The notes: generated by a model not told the origin, from the letters alone. Positions 26,579 to 36,232 are shown, numbered from the stretch's first letter. The stretch: DNA of 64,000 nt from Bog-532 sp963742865 (GCA_963742865.1 CAVUNW010000010.1:5310-69309); one strand, 5' to 3'. Numbers and translations: made by a program.

Positions 26579-26932
26579 ATGAAGCAGTATCTGCTCGCCA
26601 TGTACCAGCCGCAGGGCGACCCGCCGCCGCCCGAAATTCTCGGGCCCATCATGCAGCGGCTCGACGTTATCCGTCAGGAGCTCAGGGACTCCGGCGCGTG
26701 GGTATTCGGCGACGGGCTGTGCCCCCCGGAGACGGCCACCGTGCTGCGCGCCACGGACGGGGACGTGCTCGTGACCGACGGCCCGTTCGCCGAGGGCAAG
26801 GAATACCTGGGCGGGTTCATGATCATCAAGGTGCCCGACCTGGACGCGGCACTGGCCTGGGGCCGGAGGTACGCCGAGACGACCGGCCTGCCCATGGAGG
26901 TGCGCCCGTTCCAGACCGATCCCGGGGACTGA
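26579..26932 (+). CDS. YCII-related (DGPF) domain protein
   Basis: 117 residues; the ribosome site AAGGAG is nine bases upstream of ATG 26579. The DGPF motif sits in VTDGPFAEGKEYLGGFMIIK, and the C-terminus VEVRPF-like segment reads PMEVRPFQTD, typical of the YCII/DGPF family, small dimeric ferredoxin-like proteins. It lies eight bases before an ECF42-type sigma factor gene, its usual neighbour. In that group the DGPF protein is thought to assist or modulate the sigma factor, since no classic anti-sigma factor is encoded. The pair probably forms one transcript. Confidence 0.88.
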   Translation: MKQYLLAMYQPQGDPPPPEILGPIMQRLDVIRQELRDSGAWVFGDGLCPPETATVLRATDGDVLVTDGPFAEGKEYLGGFMIIKVPDLDAALAWGRRYAETTGLPMEVRPFQTDPGD

Positions 26933-26940
26933 GCCCCTCC

Positions 26941-28185
26941 GTGCCTGTCACCTGCGGCCCCAGCGCAGCAGCTCCGGACATCGAGCGGGTGTTCCGGGAG
27001 GAGTACGGGCGCGCGGTCGCGGTCCTGGTCCGCGTCTTCGGCGATATCGACGTCGCCGAAGAGGCGGTCCAGGAGGCGTTCACGGCCGCGGTGCAGCGGT
27101 GGCCGTCCAGCGGGATGCCGCCCAGCCCGGCGGGGTGGATCATCACCACGGCCCGGAACCGGGCCTTCGACCGCCTCCGCCGGGAGTCGTCCCGTGAGGA
27201 CCGGCACGCGCAGGCTGCCCTGCTGCACGCGGCGAGCGAACCAGCCGAGGAGGGACCCGTGCGTGACGATCGGCTGCGCCTCATCTTCACCTGCTGTCAC
27301 CCGGCGCTCGCCACCGCGGCCCAGGTCGCGCTTACGCTCCGGCTGCTCGGCGGCCTCACCACCGCCGAGATCGCGCGCGCCTTCCTGGTCCCCGAGGCGA
27401 CGATGGCCCAGCGGCTGGTCCGTGCCAAGACCAAGATCCGCGACGCGGGAATCCCGTACCGGATCCCGCGCGAGGCCGACCTGCCGGAGCGCCTGCGGGC
27501 CGTCCTGGCCGTGGTCTACCTGATCTTCAACGAGGGCTACACCGCGAGCTCGGGGGACCGGCTCGTCCGCAACGAACTCTGCCGGGAGGCGATCCGCCTC
27601 GGGCGGGTGCTGGCCACGCTGATGCCCGACGAACCCGAGGTCGCCGGGCTGCTCGCGCTCATGCTCCTCATCGACGCCCGCCGCGACGCCCGGACCGACG
27701 CGGACGGCGCCCTCGTGCCGCTCGCCGAACAGGACCGCCAGCGCTGGGACCGTGACCGCATCACCGAAGGTCAGGCCCTCGTGCGCGGCTGCCTGCGGCG
27801 TAATCAGCCCGGCCCGTATCAGATCCAGGCCGCGATCAACGCCGTGCACAGCGACGCGCCGGACGCCGCCGCGACCAGCTGGCCGCAGATCCTCCGGCTG
27901 TACGACCAGCTGATGGCGCAGGTCCCGAGCCCGGTGGTGGCGCTGCACCGCGCGGTCGCGGTGGCGGAGGTCGAGGGGCCCGGCGCGGCGCTGCGGCTGA
28001 TCGACGACCTCGATCTGGGCAGCTACCACCTGTTCCACGCCATCCGCGCCGACCTGCTGCGGCGGCTCGGCCGGCCGGACGAGGCCGAGCGGGCCTACCG
28101 GGCCGCGATCGCCGGCGCCCACAACACGGCCGAGCGCGACTTCCTGGAACGCCGCCGCCGGGCGCTGGTCACGCCGGACCGCTGA
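26941..28185 (+). CDS. ECF42-type sigma factor with C-terminal TPR-like extension
   Basis: 414 residues from GTG 26941. Region 2 has DIDVAEEAVQEAFTAAVQRW and PAGWIITTARNRAFDRLRRE; region 4 has LRLIFTCCHPALATAAQVAL and FLVPEATMAQRLVRAKTKIR. A long C-terminal extension (about 190-414) contains YLIFNEGYTAS and repeat-like helices (DLLRRLGRPDEAERAYRAA), the DUF6596/TPR-like domain that defines ECF42 sigma factors. The extension replaces a separate anti-sigma factor in function. It follows the DGPF gene by eight bases. Known relatives influence secondary metabolism or stress responses, but the trigger here is unknown. Confidence 0.9.
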   Translation: MPVTCGPSAAAPDIERVFREEYGRAVAVLVRVFGDIDVAEEAVQEAFTAAVQRWPSSGMPPSPAGWIITTARNRAFDRLRRESSREDRHAQAALLHAASEPAEEGPVRDDRLRLIFTCCHPALATAAQVALTLRLLGGLTTAEIARAFLVPEATMAQRLVRAKTKIRDAGIPYRIPREADLPERLRAVLAVVYLIFNEGYTASSGDRLVRNELCREAIRLGRVLATLMPDEPEVAGLLALMLLIDARRDARTDADGALVPLAEQDRQRWDRDRITEGQALVRGCLRRNQPGPYQIQAAINAVHSDAPDAAATSWPQILRLYDQLMAQVPSPVVALHRAVAVAEVEGPGAALRLIDDLDLGSYHLFHAIRADLLRRLGRPDEAERAYRAAIAGAHNTAERDFLERRRRALVTPDR

Positions 28186-28665
28186 CCACCGGCCCGGTCA
28201 GGATTCAATACTTCTTAACGGACGTCCTGAGCGCCGGACCGCCTGCGGGCACGTCCGCCCAGAGAGCCGCACGGGGCCGCCCGCCCCGGGAGCCCCGTAC
28301 GGCGAGCCCGCTCACGGAGCCGTGCGCGCGACCTTGCCCCGCATGGCGCGCCGTCCGGTATTGCGAAAACGGCGGACCCTCAGCCGGGTCGCCGTGACGT
28401 AAGAACCAAGCACGGCAATGGCGCGGAAATAGGTGAAGAGAATGCCACGTCTGGTGGCGGGTTATTTTCGGTTCCGCTGATTTCTAAACGAAGTTACGTG
28501 ATCCAGGGATGCGATGCTGCGGTGACCTGGACAAACGATGCGCGAGGCAGGTCGGTGTTCTGCGCTGTCCGGCACGGCATCTGGCCGTCCGTTGATGATC
28601 AATGGTTACGCCGGCATCGTCAGTTCCTGGCTATTTCGAGACCAAGTTTCCAGCTCGGTCCCTTT
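28186..28665. other. Long intergenic stretch between convergent genes
   Basis: 480 bases, less GC-rich than the surroundings from about 28400 on. No gene with family resemblance was found. A short leftward frame near 28300-28440 encodes YFRAIAVLGSYVTATRLRVR and a basic tail ending at a stop about 28317, but it has no ATG, GTG or TTG start before that segment except an internal GTG. It may be a remnant. A 63-codon rightward frame at 28498 looks random. Confidence 0.4.
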
Positions 28666-29748
28666 TCAAGCGACACGCCGGTGATCTGAACGGGCAGATG
28701 ATCCTGAAGGGCGCTCAGTCTCCGTCGCCAGCAGCGAGGCCACCGCGGCCTCGGTTTCGGCGGGGGTAGGCAGCGCGGGCGGGTGCGGGGGAATGCCGGG
28801 CAGGTCGCCCTCGGACTCGTACCGGCTGATCAGCCGGGGGTCGATGTAGGAGGCGCGGGCGACGGTAGGGGTGTCACCGAGCCAGTCGGCCACCCCGCGA
28901 ACGCTGGTGGTGATGACCCTCTCACGGCGGCGGCCGGGCGGCGCCGGCTCCGCGTTCGCGAGGTGCAGGCCCATCAGCACCGTCGCGTTCCAGGTGCGGA
29001 ACTCCTTGGCCGTGAAGTGCCCGCCGGCGTTGGTGGCGATGTAGGTGCTCACGTGGTGGGAGCGCAGCGGGTGCCAGGTGTCCCCGTCTTCCCAGCAGAA
29101 CAGGCAGTCCAGGCCGCTGGTGCGGCGGAGCAGGGCCTGGACGGTGGCGCGGATCGCCTCATCGGCGACGGTGATCGTCCGGCGCTTGCCTTCCTTCGCG
29201 ATGTAGTCGAACAGGACGCCCTCGCGGGTCACCCGCACGTGCCGTTTCTCCAGCGTGGCCGCGCCGTAGTGGTGATCCAGTTCGGCGTACCGCTCCCCGC
29301 CGATGCGGAACAGGCCGAGGTCGATGAGCCGGACCGCGCTCGCGACGACGCGCTCGCGGTCGAGCCGGCGGCGCTGCAGGTCGCGCAGGGCGGCGGTTCG
29401 GAGGGTGGGCAGCGCGCCGGCGAACCGGAGCATGTGCGCGAACTTCTGCGCGTCCCGCTGCTCGCGCCACGCCTGGTGGTAGCGGTACTGGGTGCGGCCC
29501 CGGCTGTCGACGCCGGTGGCCTGGATGTGGCCGAGCGGATCGGGTGAGATCCAGACGTCCGTCCAGGCAGGCGGGATCACCAGCGCGTTGATGCGCTGCA
29601 GCGTCTCGGGGTCCGTGATGACCGCGCCGGACGGGTCGCGGTACCGGAAGCCTGCCCCGGTCCGCTCGCGGCTGATTCCCGGGCCGTGCGGATCGCTCCG
29701 CCGCAGGCCCGGAACGGCCGCTGCCAGCGGCAATTCGACACTGCTCAT
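28666..29748 (-). CDS. DNA topoisomerase IB (poxvirus-like)
   Basis: 360 residues. N-terminal domain: RTGAGFRYRDPSGAVI and IPPAWTDVWISPDPLGHIQA. Catalytic domain: KFAHMLRF, the Arg in LEKRHVRVTREGV region, Lys in AKEGKRRTITVADE, the HFTAKEFRTWNATVL segment, and the nucleophile Tyr 301 in VARASYIDPRLI. This is the compact bacterial/poxvirus type IB enzyme, which relaxes supercoils through a 3'-phosphotyrosine intermediate without ATP. It is present in some actinobacteria besides the essential type IA enzyme. Its ATG overlaps the stop of a DUF1275 membrane protein gene (ATGA, 29745-29748). Confidence 0.92.
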   Translation of the reverse strand: MSSVELPLAAAVPGLRRSDPHGPGISRERTGAGFRYRDPSGAVITDPETLQRINALVIPPAWTDVWISPDPLGHIQATGVDSRGRTQYRYHQAWREQRDAQKFAHMLRFAGALPTLRTAALRDLQRRRLDRERVVASAVRLIDLGLFRIGGERYAELDHHYGAATLEKRHVRVTREGVLFDYIAKEGKRRTITVADEAIRATVQALLRRTSGLDCLFCWEDGDTWHPLRSHHVSTYIATNAGGHFTAKEFRTWNATVLMGLHLANAEPAPPGRRRERVITTSVRGVADWLGDTPTVARASYIDPRLISRYESEGDLPGIPPHPPALPTPAETEAAVASLLATETERPSGSSARSDHRRVA

Positions 29749-30542
29749 GACACGTCTTGTCCGGGCGCCGGGTGCCTGCGGGGGCGCAGCCAGACGAGGC
29801 CGGTGCCGATCACTCCTGCGAGCATAACCAGCGGTACGGCCGGGACCGCAGCGGGGACCGTGCTCAGCAGCAGGCCGCTGAGGCCGGCCCCGGCGGCCAG
29901 CCCGCACAGGGTGGCGATCCGGCGGCCGTTGCCTGCCTGGCGCGATCGCGGGCTGGCCAGCGAGTCGATCAGCGTGGTCAGCGTGCCGGTCAGGTAAGTG
30001 GTCGAAAATCCGGCCAGGCCCATCGCGGCGACCACGCCGCTCTGCATGCCCATCGCGAGGGCCGCCAGCGCGAGCAGCAGCAACTGCGTCCCGCCCGCTG
30101 GCTGCGCGCTGGTGCTCTCCCATCCGATCGTGAACCCGGCCAGCAGCAGGATCTCGCTGATCAGCGTGGCCGCGATCCAGGGCGACCACGGCCGTTCGCC
30201 GGGCCCATCCGGGTCGCCGGTTCGCTGAGCGGTGCGGGCCAGCCGCGAGGCGGCGGCCACACCGGTCACGTAGGCGGCGACGCCGATGGCCGCCCGGATG
30301 GCGAGGCTGCCGGAGTGCTGGGCGGCTGAGAGCCCGAGGAAGAGGATGTTGGACGTCATCACGCTGGCGAACACGCTGCCGAGCCGGGTGAAGCAGGCGA
30401 CGTCGGTGGCGGCGCTGCCGATCGTCAGCAGGACCGCGACCGCGGTGAGCGCGCGCGGTACCGGGTCCCGGCCGCCGCGCGCAGGCGGCCCCGGCCCCGT
30501 GCTCTCGCGGGGGGCCGGGGCCGCGGGCTGCGGATTGCTCAT
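29745..30542 (-). CDS. DUF1275 (YoaK-type) membrane protein
   Basis: 265 residues. After a Pro-rich cytoplasmic N-terminus there are six or seven membrane helices, beginning ALTAVAVLLTIGSAATDVAC, which with FASVMTSNILFLGL and FSTTYLTGTLTTLID is the standard DUF1275 pattern (MTGN/TYLTGTL). The role of the family is unknown; transport has been suggested. It is translationally coupled to the topoisomerase IB gene downstream. It follows the VWA gene by five bases, so it may be the continuation of the long MoxR/VWA operon. Confidence 0.85.
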   Translation of the reverse strand: MSNPQPAAPAPRESTGPGPPARGGRDPVPRALTAVAVLLTIGSAATDVACFTRLGSVFASVMTSNILFLGLSAAQHSGSLAIRAAIGVAAYVTGVAAASRLARTAQRTGDPDGPGERPWSPWIAATLISEILLLAGFTIGWESTSAQPAGGTQLLLLALAALAMGMQSGVVAAMGLAGFSTTYLTGTLTTLIDSLASPRSRQAGNGRRIATLCGLAAGAGLSGLLLSTVPAAVPAVPLVMLAGVIGTGLVWLRPRRHPAPGQDVS

Positions 30543-30547
30543 CGCGG

Positions 30548-31754
30548 TCAGGAGGCGGGCACGCGGACGGCGCGGGCCCAGGCCGGGGCGTCCGGGGACG
30601 AGTCACCGAGCAGGGCCACGACGACGCGCATCCCCTTGGGGGCGCGGTCCGGCCAGGGCGTATACCCGTCGGTGAGGACCACCGTGATCGCCGGGCGCGG
30701 CCGCAGCGCGTACGCCGCGATGATGCCGGCGCCCATGTCGGTGCCGCCGCCACCGACCAGCTCGACCTGGCGGCTCGAGGACACCCGCTGCGCGGGCGCG
30801 GCGGCGGCGTCGCAGGCCAGCACGCGGACCTGGCGGGACATGCCGAGGATGCGGAGCAGCCCCTCCACTTCGGCCAGCGCCATGGCCAGCAGATCGTCGG
30901 TCATGCTGCCGGAGGTGTCGCAGACCACGGCGACCTCGGGCACCGGCCGGCGCAGCGCGGGCAGCACGACGTTCCCGGCCGCCGCCGCGCGCCGCGAGGG
31001 GCGCCGGTACGAATAGTCGGCCGCCCCGGCCCGGTCCGCGATGGCCCGGCGCAGTTCGGCGGCGAGCAGCGTCCGCCAGTTCACGGTGGGAGTGAGCGTT
31101 TCCTGAGCCCACCGCAGCAGCCCCGCGGGGACGGTCCCGGCCTCCCGGCCGTACCGGATGCATTCGCTGGCGACCAGGCGGCGCAGCAGGTCCCCCTGCC
31201 AGCCGGGCAGCCCGGCCGCCTCTCCCTCGCCAGGGCCGCCAGGCCCGCCGGGCGGTCCGTCGCCCGGGCGCGGGCAGCCGTCCGCGCCGCTGCCGCAGTC
31301 GACGTCCCATTCCGGGCCGACCCTCGGCGGCCGCACGGAAGTACTGCTCCGCCAGGCCGCCCGGATCAGCGCCCAGATGCCCCGGCAGCACCGGCTCGCC
31401 GGGCAGTTCGAGGCCCGCTGGTATCAGGTCGTCGTTGATCTCCGCATCGGCGGCGCGCGTCCATCCGGGGCCGTCCTGGGGCCTGATGCCCAGCGCGCGC
31501 GCCCGGTCCGCGTGCGCGCGCAACAGGTGACAGACGTGGTGGACCAGCACGCTGCCGAGCTCGGCGGGGGACCAGCCGGCCGCGACCGCCGGGTCGGCGT
31601 GCAGCCGCCAGTTCTCGTCGACGGCCACCGTCTCGCTGCCAGGCGCCGCGACGACCTGGGTGCCGAAGATCCCGCTGGCCAGATACGGGAAACGGGCGGC
31701 CGCCCAGAGCCGCGCCCCGGCCAGTCCGGGTACTCGCCCGGGAACGGTGGTCAT
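30548..31754 (-). pseudogene. VWA-like protein with DUF2201-type N-terminus, frameshifted
   Basis: From ATG 31754 (overlapping the ATPase stop). The N-terminal part matches the DUF2201 putative metallopeptidase domain: RFPYLASGIFGTQVV and LGSVLVHHVCHLLRAHADRA. The usual HExxH reads HHVCH, so the Glu is missing. At about 31320 the frame shifts by one base. The second part has a VWA-like domain with MIDAS elements VAVVCDTSGSM, GGGGTDMGAG and TVVLTDGYTPWP. Joined, about 402 residues. VWA proteins of this kind partner a MoxR ATPase as a chaperone-like metal-dependent complex. Confidence 0.8.
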
Positions 31755-32938
31755 GTCGCCAGCAGGCCGGCGTCGCGCAGCACCGGCGCGAAGAGATGAA
31801 TTTCCGGCGGCAGTGCGGCGTCGCCGGGCCGGTGACGGGCCAGCACCCGCGCGGCGGCCGCGGCGACGTCGGGAGCCGTGGCGGCGGCGATGCCGAGCAC
31901 GCGCCACCCGGCCGCCCACCGCTCTGGTGAGGGCTGCGCGGTGACCGCGGACGTGACCGCGGCCAGCACGGCGTAGGCGCGATCGGCGCGATCCGGCAAC
32001 CGGAAGGCGTCCGGGTCGGCGAGTACCTCCTCCGGATCGGGCAGGTCCATCTCCAGCAGCCAGGTCAGGAACTCCGCCCCCGCTCCGTCCCCCACCGAGC
32101 CCCGGACGAGCACCGAGCGGGCCTCGTCCCCGGTGCCCGCGGCGCCCGCCGCGCCCCACAGGCGGGCGGCCATTTCCCAGGTCCGCGGGCTCGGCCAGCC
32201 CCGTCCCGCGGACGCCGGATCTGCCGGCGGCGCGCACGCCAGCGCGGGCCGGGCCCGCAGGAAGGCGGCCACCAGGCCACGAGCGAGGATCTCCTCCGCC
32301 TCCCAGCCGCCGGTCAGCTCGGGTACCTGCGGCGCGGCCCAGCCCCCGGCCAGCCCGTCGGCGACCACGCGAGGATTGACGTCCCAGGCCAGGTGGCAGA
32401 GCCGGTTGGCCAGCGGCGCGGACAGGTCCCATCCGTCAGCAGCCTGCTCCGGCGGATTGGCGGCGGCGACGACCGCGATGTCCGCGGGCAGGTCCAGGTC
32501 GCCCACGACGCGCTCGAGGACCACGCGGAGCAGGGCCGCCTGCACGGCGGGCGGTGCGGTGGAAAGTTCGTCCAGGAACAGCAGGCCGCGCCCGGCCGCG
32601 GCCAGCCGCTGCGCCCACGCCGGGGGCGCGAACCGCACGCCCTGGCCGACCACGATCGGCAGGCCCGCGAAGTCGGATGGCTCGCGGATCGAGGCGATCA
32701 CGGTCTCGCAGGGCAGCCCGGCCGCGTCGGCCAGGGCCCGGATCGTGGACGTCTTGCCGGTTCCCGGTGCACCCCACAGCAGGACCGGTACCCGCGCGGC
32801 GATGGCCACGGTCAGGGCCGCAACGGCTGGATCGCCGGACACCCGGACGGCGGCTGCGGGCCCGTGCGGGCCCATGGTGACGGCGCTGCTGGCGGCGGCC
32901 CCGGTGGCACCGCCGGCGGGCTCCTCGTCCACGCTCAC
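31751..32938 (-). CDS. MoxR-type AAA+ ATPase
   Basis: 395 residues. Walker A LLWGAPGTGKTSTIRALA is at about 54-71; Walker B RGLLFLDELSTAPPAVQAAL follows, then the sensor 1 segment VVAAANPPEQ. The C-terminal half is helical and not clearly related to known domains. MoxR ATPases remodel partner complexes together with VWA proteins, here the next gene, with a four-base overlap at both ends (32935-32938 and 31751-31754). The tight coupling of four genes suggests a single complex. Cytoplasmic, with no membrane segment. Confidence 0.9.
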   Translation of the reverse strand: MSVDEEPAGGATGAAASSAVTMGPHGPAAAVRVSGDPAVAALTVAIAARVPVLLWGAPGTGKTSTIRALADAAGLPCETVIASIREPSDFAGLPIVVGQGVRFAPPAWAQRLAAAGRGLLFLDELSTAPPAVQAALLRVVLERVVGDLDLPADIAVVAAANPPEQAADGWDLSAPLANRLCHLAWDVNPRVVADGLAGGWAAPQVPELTGGWEAEEILARGLVAAFLRARPALACAPPADPASAGRGWPSPRTWEMAARLWGAAGAAGTGDEARSVLVRGSVGDGAGAEFLTWLLEMDLPDPEEVLADPDAFRLPDRADRAYAVLAAVTSAVTAQPSPERWAAGWRVLGIAAATAPDVAAAAARVLARHRPGDAALPPEIHLFAPVLRDAGLLAT

Positions 32939-34011
32939 GGTTGGTCTGCCTCTCCACGTGATGGCCCGGCCGCCTGGTCCCGCTCGCCGTGCGCCGCGGG
33001 CCGGACGGCGGTTACCTCCCAGTGTGCGCGGTCACCGGCCGGGTCCGGGTCCCTGCCCGCGTCCTTGCCGGGGTCCTCGCTGGCCCGCACGCTGAGGATC
33101 ACCGGGTCCCGGCCAGGCTCGGGCACGGCCAGGACCGTCGCGTCCGGCCACTCCGCGTGCTCGACCCCGACCACGAGATGCCCGCCGGTCACGGTCAGGC
33201 CGCAGGCCCATACGGAGGCCAGCCATCCGGCCGGCAGCGCGGCGCGCAGGTGCCGCGCCGCGCCCGTCCCGCTCAGTTCCAGGCAGCCCCACCCGGCGCC
33301 CTCGTGCAGCCGCGCGTCCACCTGGTCCGGGTCGAGGGCGAGCCATCCGGCCGCCGCCGGGGCCAGCCGTCCGGTCAGCGCCGCGTCCAGTTCCGGGCGG
33401 TGGCCGGGACGCTCGGCGGCCCTGACCCCGCCGTCTGACCACGCGGCCGCGACGGCCCCGGACAGCAGCATCCGGAACGCCGGTCCCAGCGCCAGCAGCG
33501 ACAGCATGTCCAGCCGGTCCGCCCTGAGCCGCCCGGCGTCCGCGCCGGGAACGGGCCCGGTGCCGATGAGGCGGCCGCCGGGCGCGATCGGCCTTGCCTG
33601 CCGCGCCGGCCGGCGCATCGGCTGGCTGCTGGGGCGCCGCTTGAGCAGCGGCCCGGCGCTCCCGGTGACACTGCCGCCGATGGGCTGCCGGGCGACCCAG
33701 CCAGTGGGCCGATCGGAGCGGAACGACTTCACATCGTCCCAGGTAACCTGGATGTCGTCGGCTGGGCCACGCGGCCCGATCATCAGCATGTCCAGGTCAT
33801 CGGCGTGCCGATGCCACGCCTCGGCCAGCTCGACACAGCCCGGCTTGTCGCCCCCGAGGGCGGCGAACACGAGCTCGCCGGCGGCGTCGGGATGGGCCGG
33901 CAGGGTCAGGCGGCCGTCCTCGAAGCGCACCGGGTGCAGGTCGGCGCCGCACGGGACCCAGGTCTCGCAGGCGGGCTGGGCTCGCCACCACTCATTCGGC
34001 TGCCCCGTCAT
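32935..34011 (-). CDS. Uncharacterised protein of the MoxR/VWA operon
   Basis: 358 residues; not recognised. It starts NEWWRAQPACETWVPCGADL and has GRLTLPAHPDAAGELVFAAL and WHRHADDLDMLM in the first 100 residues, then a Pro/Arg-rich, probably flexible linker (about 120-160), and a C-terminal half with DMLSLLALGPAFRMLLSG and WACGLTVTGGHLVVGVEHA. The tail is charged and disordered. No signal peptide or clear membrane helix. Its start overlaps the stop of the gene before it and its stop overlaps the MoxR start, so it is made together with the ATPase and may be a scaffold or client recogniser (inference). Confidence 0.7.
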   Translation of the reverse strand: MTGQPNEWWRAQPACETWVPCGADLHPVRFEDGRLTLPAHPDAAGELVFAALGGDKPGCVELAEAWHRHADDLDMLMIGPRGPADDIQVTWDDVKSFRSDRPTGWVARQPIGGSVTGSAGPLLKRRPSSQPMRRPARQARPIAPGGRLIGTGPVPGADAGRLRADRLDMLSLLALGPAFRMLLSGAVAAAWSDGGVRAAERPGHRPELDAALTGRLAPAAAGWLALDPDQVDARLHEGAGWGCLELSGTGAARHLRAALPAGWLASVWACGLTVTGGHLVVGVEHAEWPDATVLAVPEPGRDPVILSVRASEDPGKDAGRDPDPAGDRAHWEVTAVRPAAHGERDQAAGPSRGEADQP

Positions 34012-35385
34012 GGCGACGCCCACCAGGAAAGCGGCACCTGGACGGTGGCCCGGCTCGCCGGCGTGGTGAGGACCAGGGTGAACGCGGCCGTCTCCCGGCC
34101 CAGTGGCGGCAGCACGCGCCATACGACCGACGCCTCGTCGCCGGCGCCGCGGTACTCGCGCTGCACGGCGACGTGCCATTGACCGGCGTCGTCCCGCAGC
34201 CAGCCGCCGGTGTCCAGCAGCGCGGCCTGGCCGGAGCCGGGAAGAGTGCGGTCCGGCAGTCCGCGCGCGACGATGTGCAGGAAGGTCTGGTCGGCCCGGG
34301 TGTGCAGGCCCACCAGCACGAGCTGTGCCCCGTCCATCTCGGGCAGGACCGCGGCGACCGTCGCGGTACCGTCCTGGACGGGGGACCGGTGCCTGCGGCC
34401 GAAGTACGCCAGGACACCCAGCCACGGCTCGGGCAGGTCCACGGCGGGGCGGGCCGCGATGCCGTGCCGCGTGATGCCGATCCGCTCGTAGATCGTCGCG
34501 ATCCGGCCGGGAGCGGGGCTGAACGGTGACAGGACCCCGGCGGCCTCCAGCGCGCCGATGACGTCTCCCGGGCCACCGCCGTCCCGCTGAACGCTCACCG
34601 AGCCCTCCACCGCACGCGCCACGATGTCCCGCACCATATTGTCCAGCAGCCATTCGCCGGGCTCGGCGGAAACCGGCGTCACCACGGCGTCGGCGGGGGC
34701 CGGTTTCCCGGTGAGATCGATCCGGAAGCCGGTGTCATCGTGGCCGGTGCTCAGCCGGAGCCAGGTGGCGCCGGGAGGCGGGGCCGGATGAACAAGCACG
34801 CGTCCTTCCCACTGGTTCAGGTCGCCGCCGCCGTCCAGCCGGGCGACATAGAAGGTCCCCTGGTCATCGTCCGCGGTCAGGGACGCCGGAATGTAACTGT
34901 GCGCGGGGAACCAGCCGCCACCGTGAACGGTTCGCCGGATCCGGGCTACCACCGGGGCGGTCGCCTGACGCTCGGTGATGACCAGGGACAGCACGTACAG
35001 CTCGCCCGCCATGTCCTCCTCGCGGAATGGCAGCATCCGCCCCACGGGGATCACCCGTGGCGGTCGCGCGCCCGGCGTCCCCGGCGCCCCCGGCCCGGGG
35101 TGCCGAACGGTGCGGCGGACCGAGCAACGGTCCCGCCGCGTGGGGGTGCAGCCGGTGCCGGACCGCCAGCGCGGCCTGGAGCTGGAGCGTGATGGCCTCG
35201 GCCCGGTGGGCGTCGATCGCCCCGGCGGCGATGAGTGCGCCGGCGACCCCATGGACGCGGGCGATGCAGTCGATGAAGACGTCCCGCGAGCGGAGCCCGG
35301 CGTCGTAGCGGGACAGCATCAGGGCACGCCGCAGCGCGGCCTCGGCGGCCAGCCGGAGGTGACGTTCCGCGCGCTCGCTGTCCAC
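34008..35385 (-). pseudogene. Uncharacterised first gene of the MoxR/VWA operon, frameshifted
   Basis: From GTG 35385 the first frame gives a helical N-terminal region (VDSERAERHLRLAAEAALRR, then LSRYDAGLRSRDVFIDCIA, IDAHRAEAITLQLQAALAVR). Around 35080-35130 coding moves to another frame: PPRVIPVGRMLPFREEDMAG, then LYVLSLVITERQATAPVVAR and a beta-rich remainder ending RATVQVPLSWWASP. Joined, about 458 residues. An internal ATG at 35012 (MAGELYVLSL) could serve as a start for the second part if the shift is real. I recognise no family. It is the promoter-proximal gene of the four-gene unit. Confidence 0.62.
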
Positions 35386-35686
35386 GCCCCCACGGTCCCA
35401 CCAACGTCAGCCAGCGGCGAACCGTTAAGTACCGGGACGGCCTGCCGGTGCACCGGGGAGCCGGCGAAGAGCCGGTGATACCAGCCGGACATGCGGGGGC
35501 CGGGCCGGCGGGGATGGGATTCGCCTGGCCCGGCCCTCTTGCCACCGGCACAGGTATGACGCACGTCAGAGCCCCAGCGGTTCCGTCATCGCGGCATCAT
35601 TTTCGCCGTCGGCGTTGTCCGCCTACGCAGATCACGCCGGGCGGGAAACGGTCGCGGCAAAATACCGGCCGCGATATCCGTGCCGT
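35386..35686. other. Intergenic region, no gene seen
   Basis: About 300 bases between the CBS gene (leftward, ending at 35687) and the start of the MoxR/VWA operon (leftward from 35385). It should contain that operon's promoter. A locally AT-richer patch (CATCATTTTCGCC, about 35600) is seen. No hairpin terminator was recognised for the CBS gene. Confidence 0.35.
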
Positions 35687-36136
35687 CTACCGTGGTGCGC
35701 CGGCTACTTCCTGGCCGGCCGGTGTCTTTGCGCTCGCCGGGCCGCCCCCCTGGGCGGGTACCGTCGACCCCGACCAGCACCGGACGATGTCCCGCATCGA
35801 CAGCAGGCCGGTCACCCCGGCTCCGTCCACCACGACCAGGTGCCGGAACCCGCCCCGGACCATGGCGGCCGCGGCCTTTTCGAGCGTCCAGGCCGGCGCG
35901 GCGAAGACCAGATCCGACGTGCAGTGATGCGCGGCCAGTTCGGCGTCTGGGTCCTGCCCGGCACCGATGGAGTCCAGGATGTCCCGTTCGGTGAGGATGC
36001 CGACACCCGCGTGATCCGGATCGATCACCACCGCTGCCCCCACGTGGCGCGCTGACATCATCCGGGCCGCGTCGCGCAGCGTGTGCGTCGGCCCGATCGT
36101 CAGGACCACGTCCGACATGCCATCTCGTACGTTCAT
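35687..36136 (-). CDS. Tandem CBS-domain protein
   Basis: 149 residues, two CBS motifs: the first from VLTIGPTHTLRDAARMMSAR through GVGILTERDILDSI, the second from DLVFAAPAWTLEKAAAAMVR through GVTGLLSMRDIVRCW. Stand-alone CBS pairs bind adenine nucleotides and act as energy or redox sensors; several are in DosR-type hypoxia regulons. The last 20 residues are a loose tail. The 160 bases before the start contain a perfect 20-base palindrome (36233-36252), a possible operator. It lies leftward after hisN. Confidence 0.87.
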   Translation of the reverse strand: MNVRDGMSDVVLTIGPTHTLRDAARMMSARHVGAAVVIDPDHAGVGILTERDILDSIGAGQDPDAELAAHHCTSDLVFAAPAWTLEKAAAAMVRGGFRHLVVVDGAGVTGLLSMRDIVRCWSGSTVPAQGGGPASAKTPAGQEVAGAPR

Positions 36137-36232
36137 CGTCGATCACCCCGGGATGCTGGCCAGAAGCGGCGGGGACTTTGTGAACTTGTGACCGCCGTTT
36201 TGAACAGCATGGGTGAAAAGCCCAGCCAGGGC

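Noticed and set aside
28498..28689. 63-codon frame in the gap between the ECF42 gene and topoisomerase IB
   Set aside because: No ribosome site, no family resemblance, and codon use unlike neighbouring genes.
36165..36200. DosR/DevR box (GGGGACTTTGTGAAC) upstream of the CBS gene
   Set aside because: Only one half resembles the consensus; the other half is not symmetric, so it was not listed as a site.
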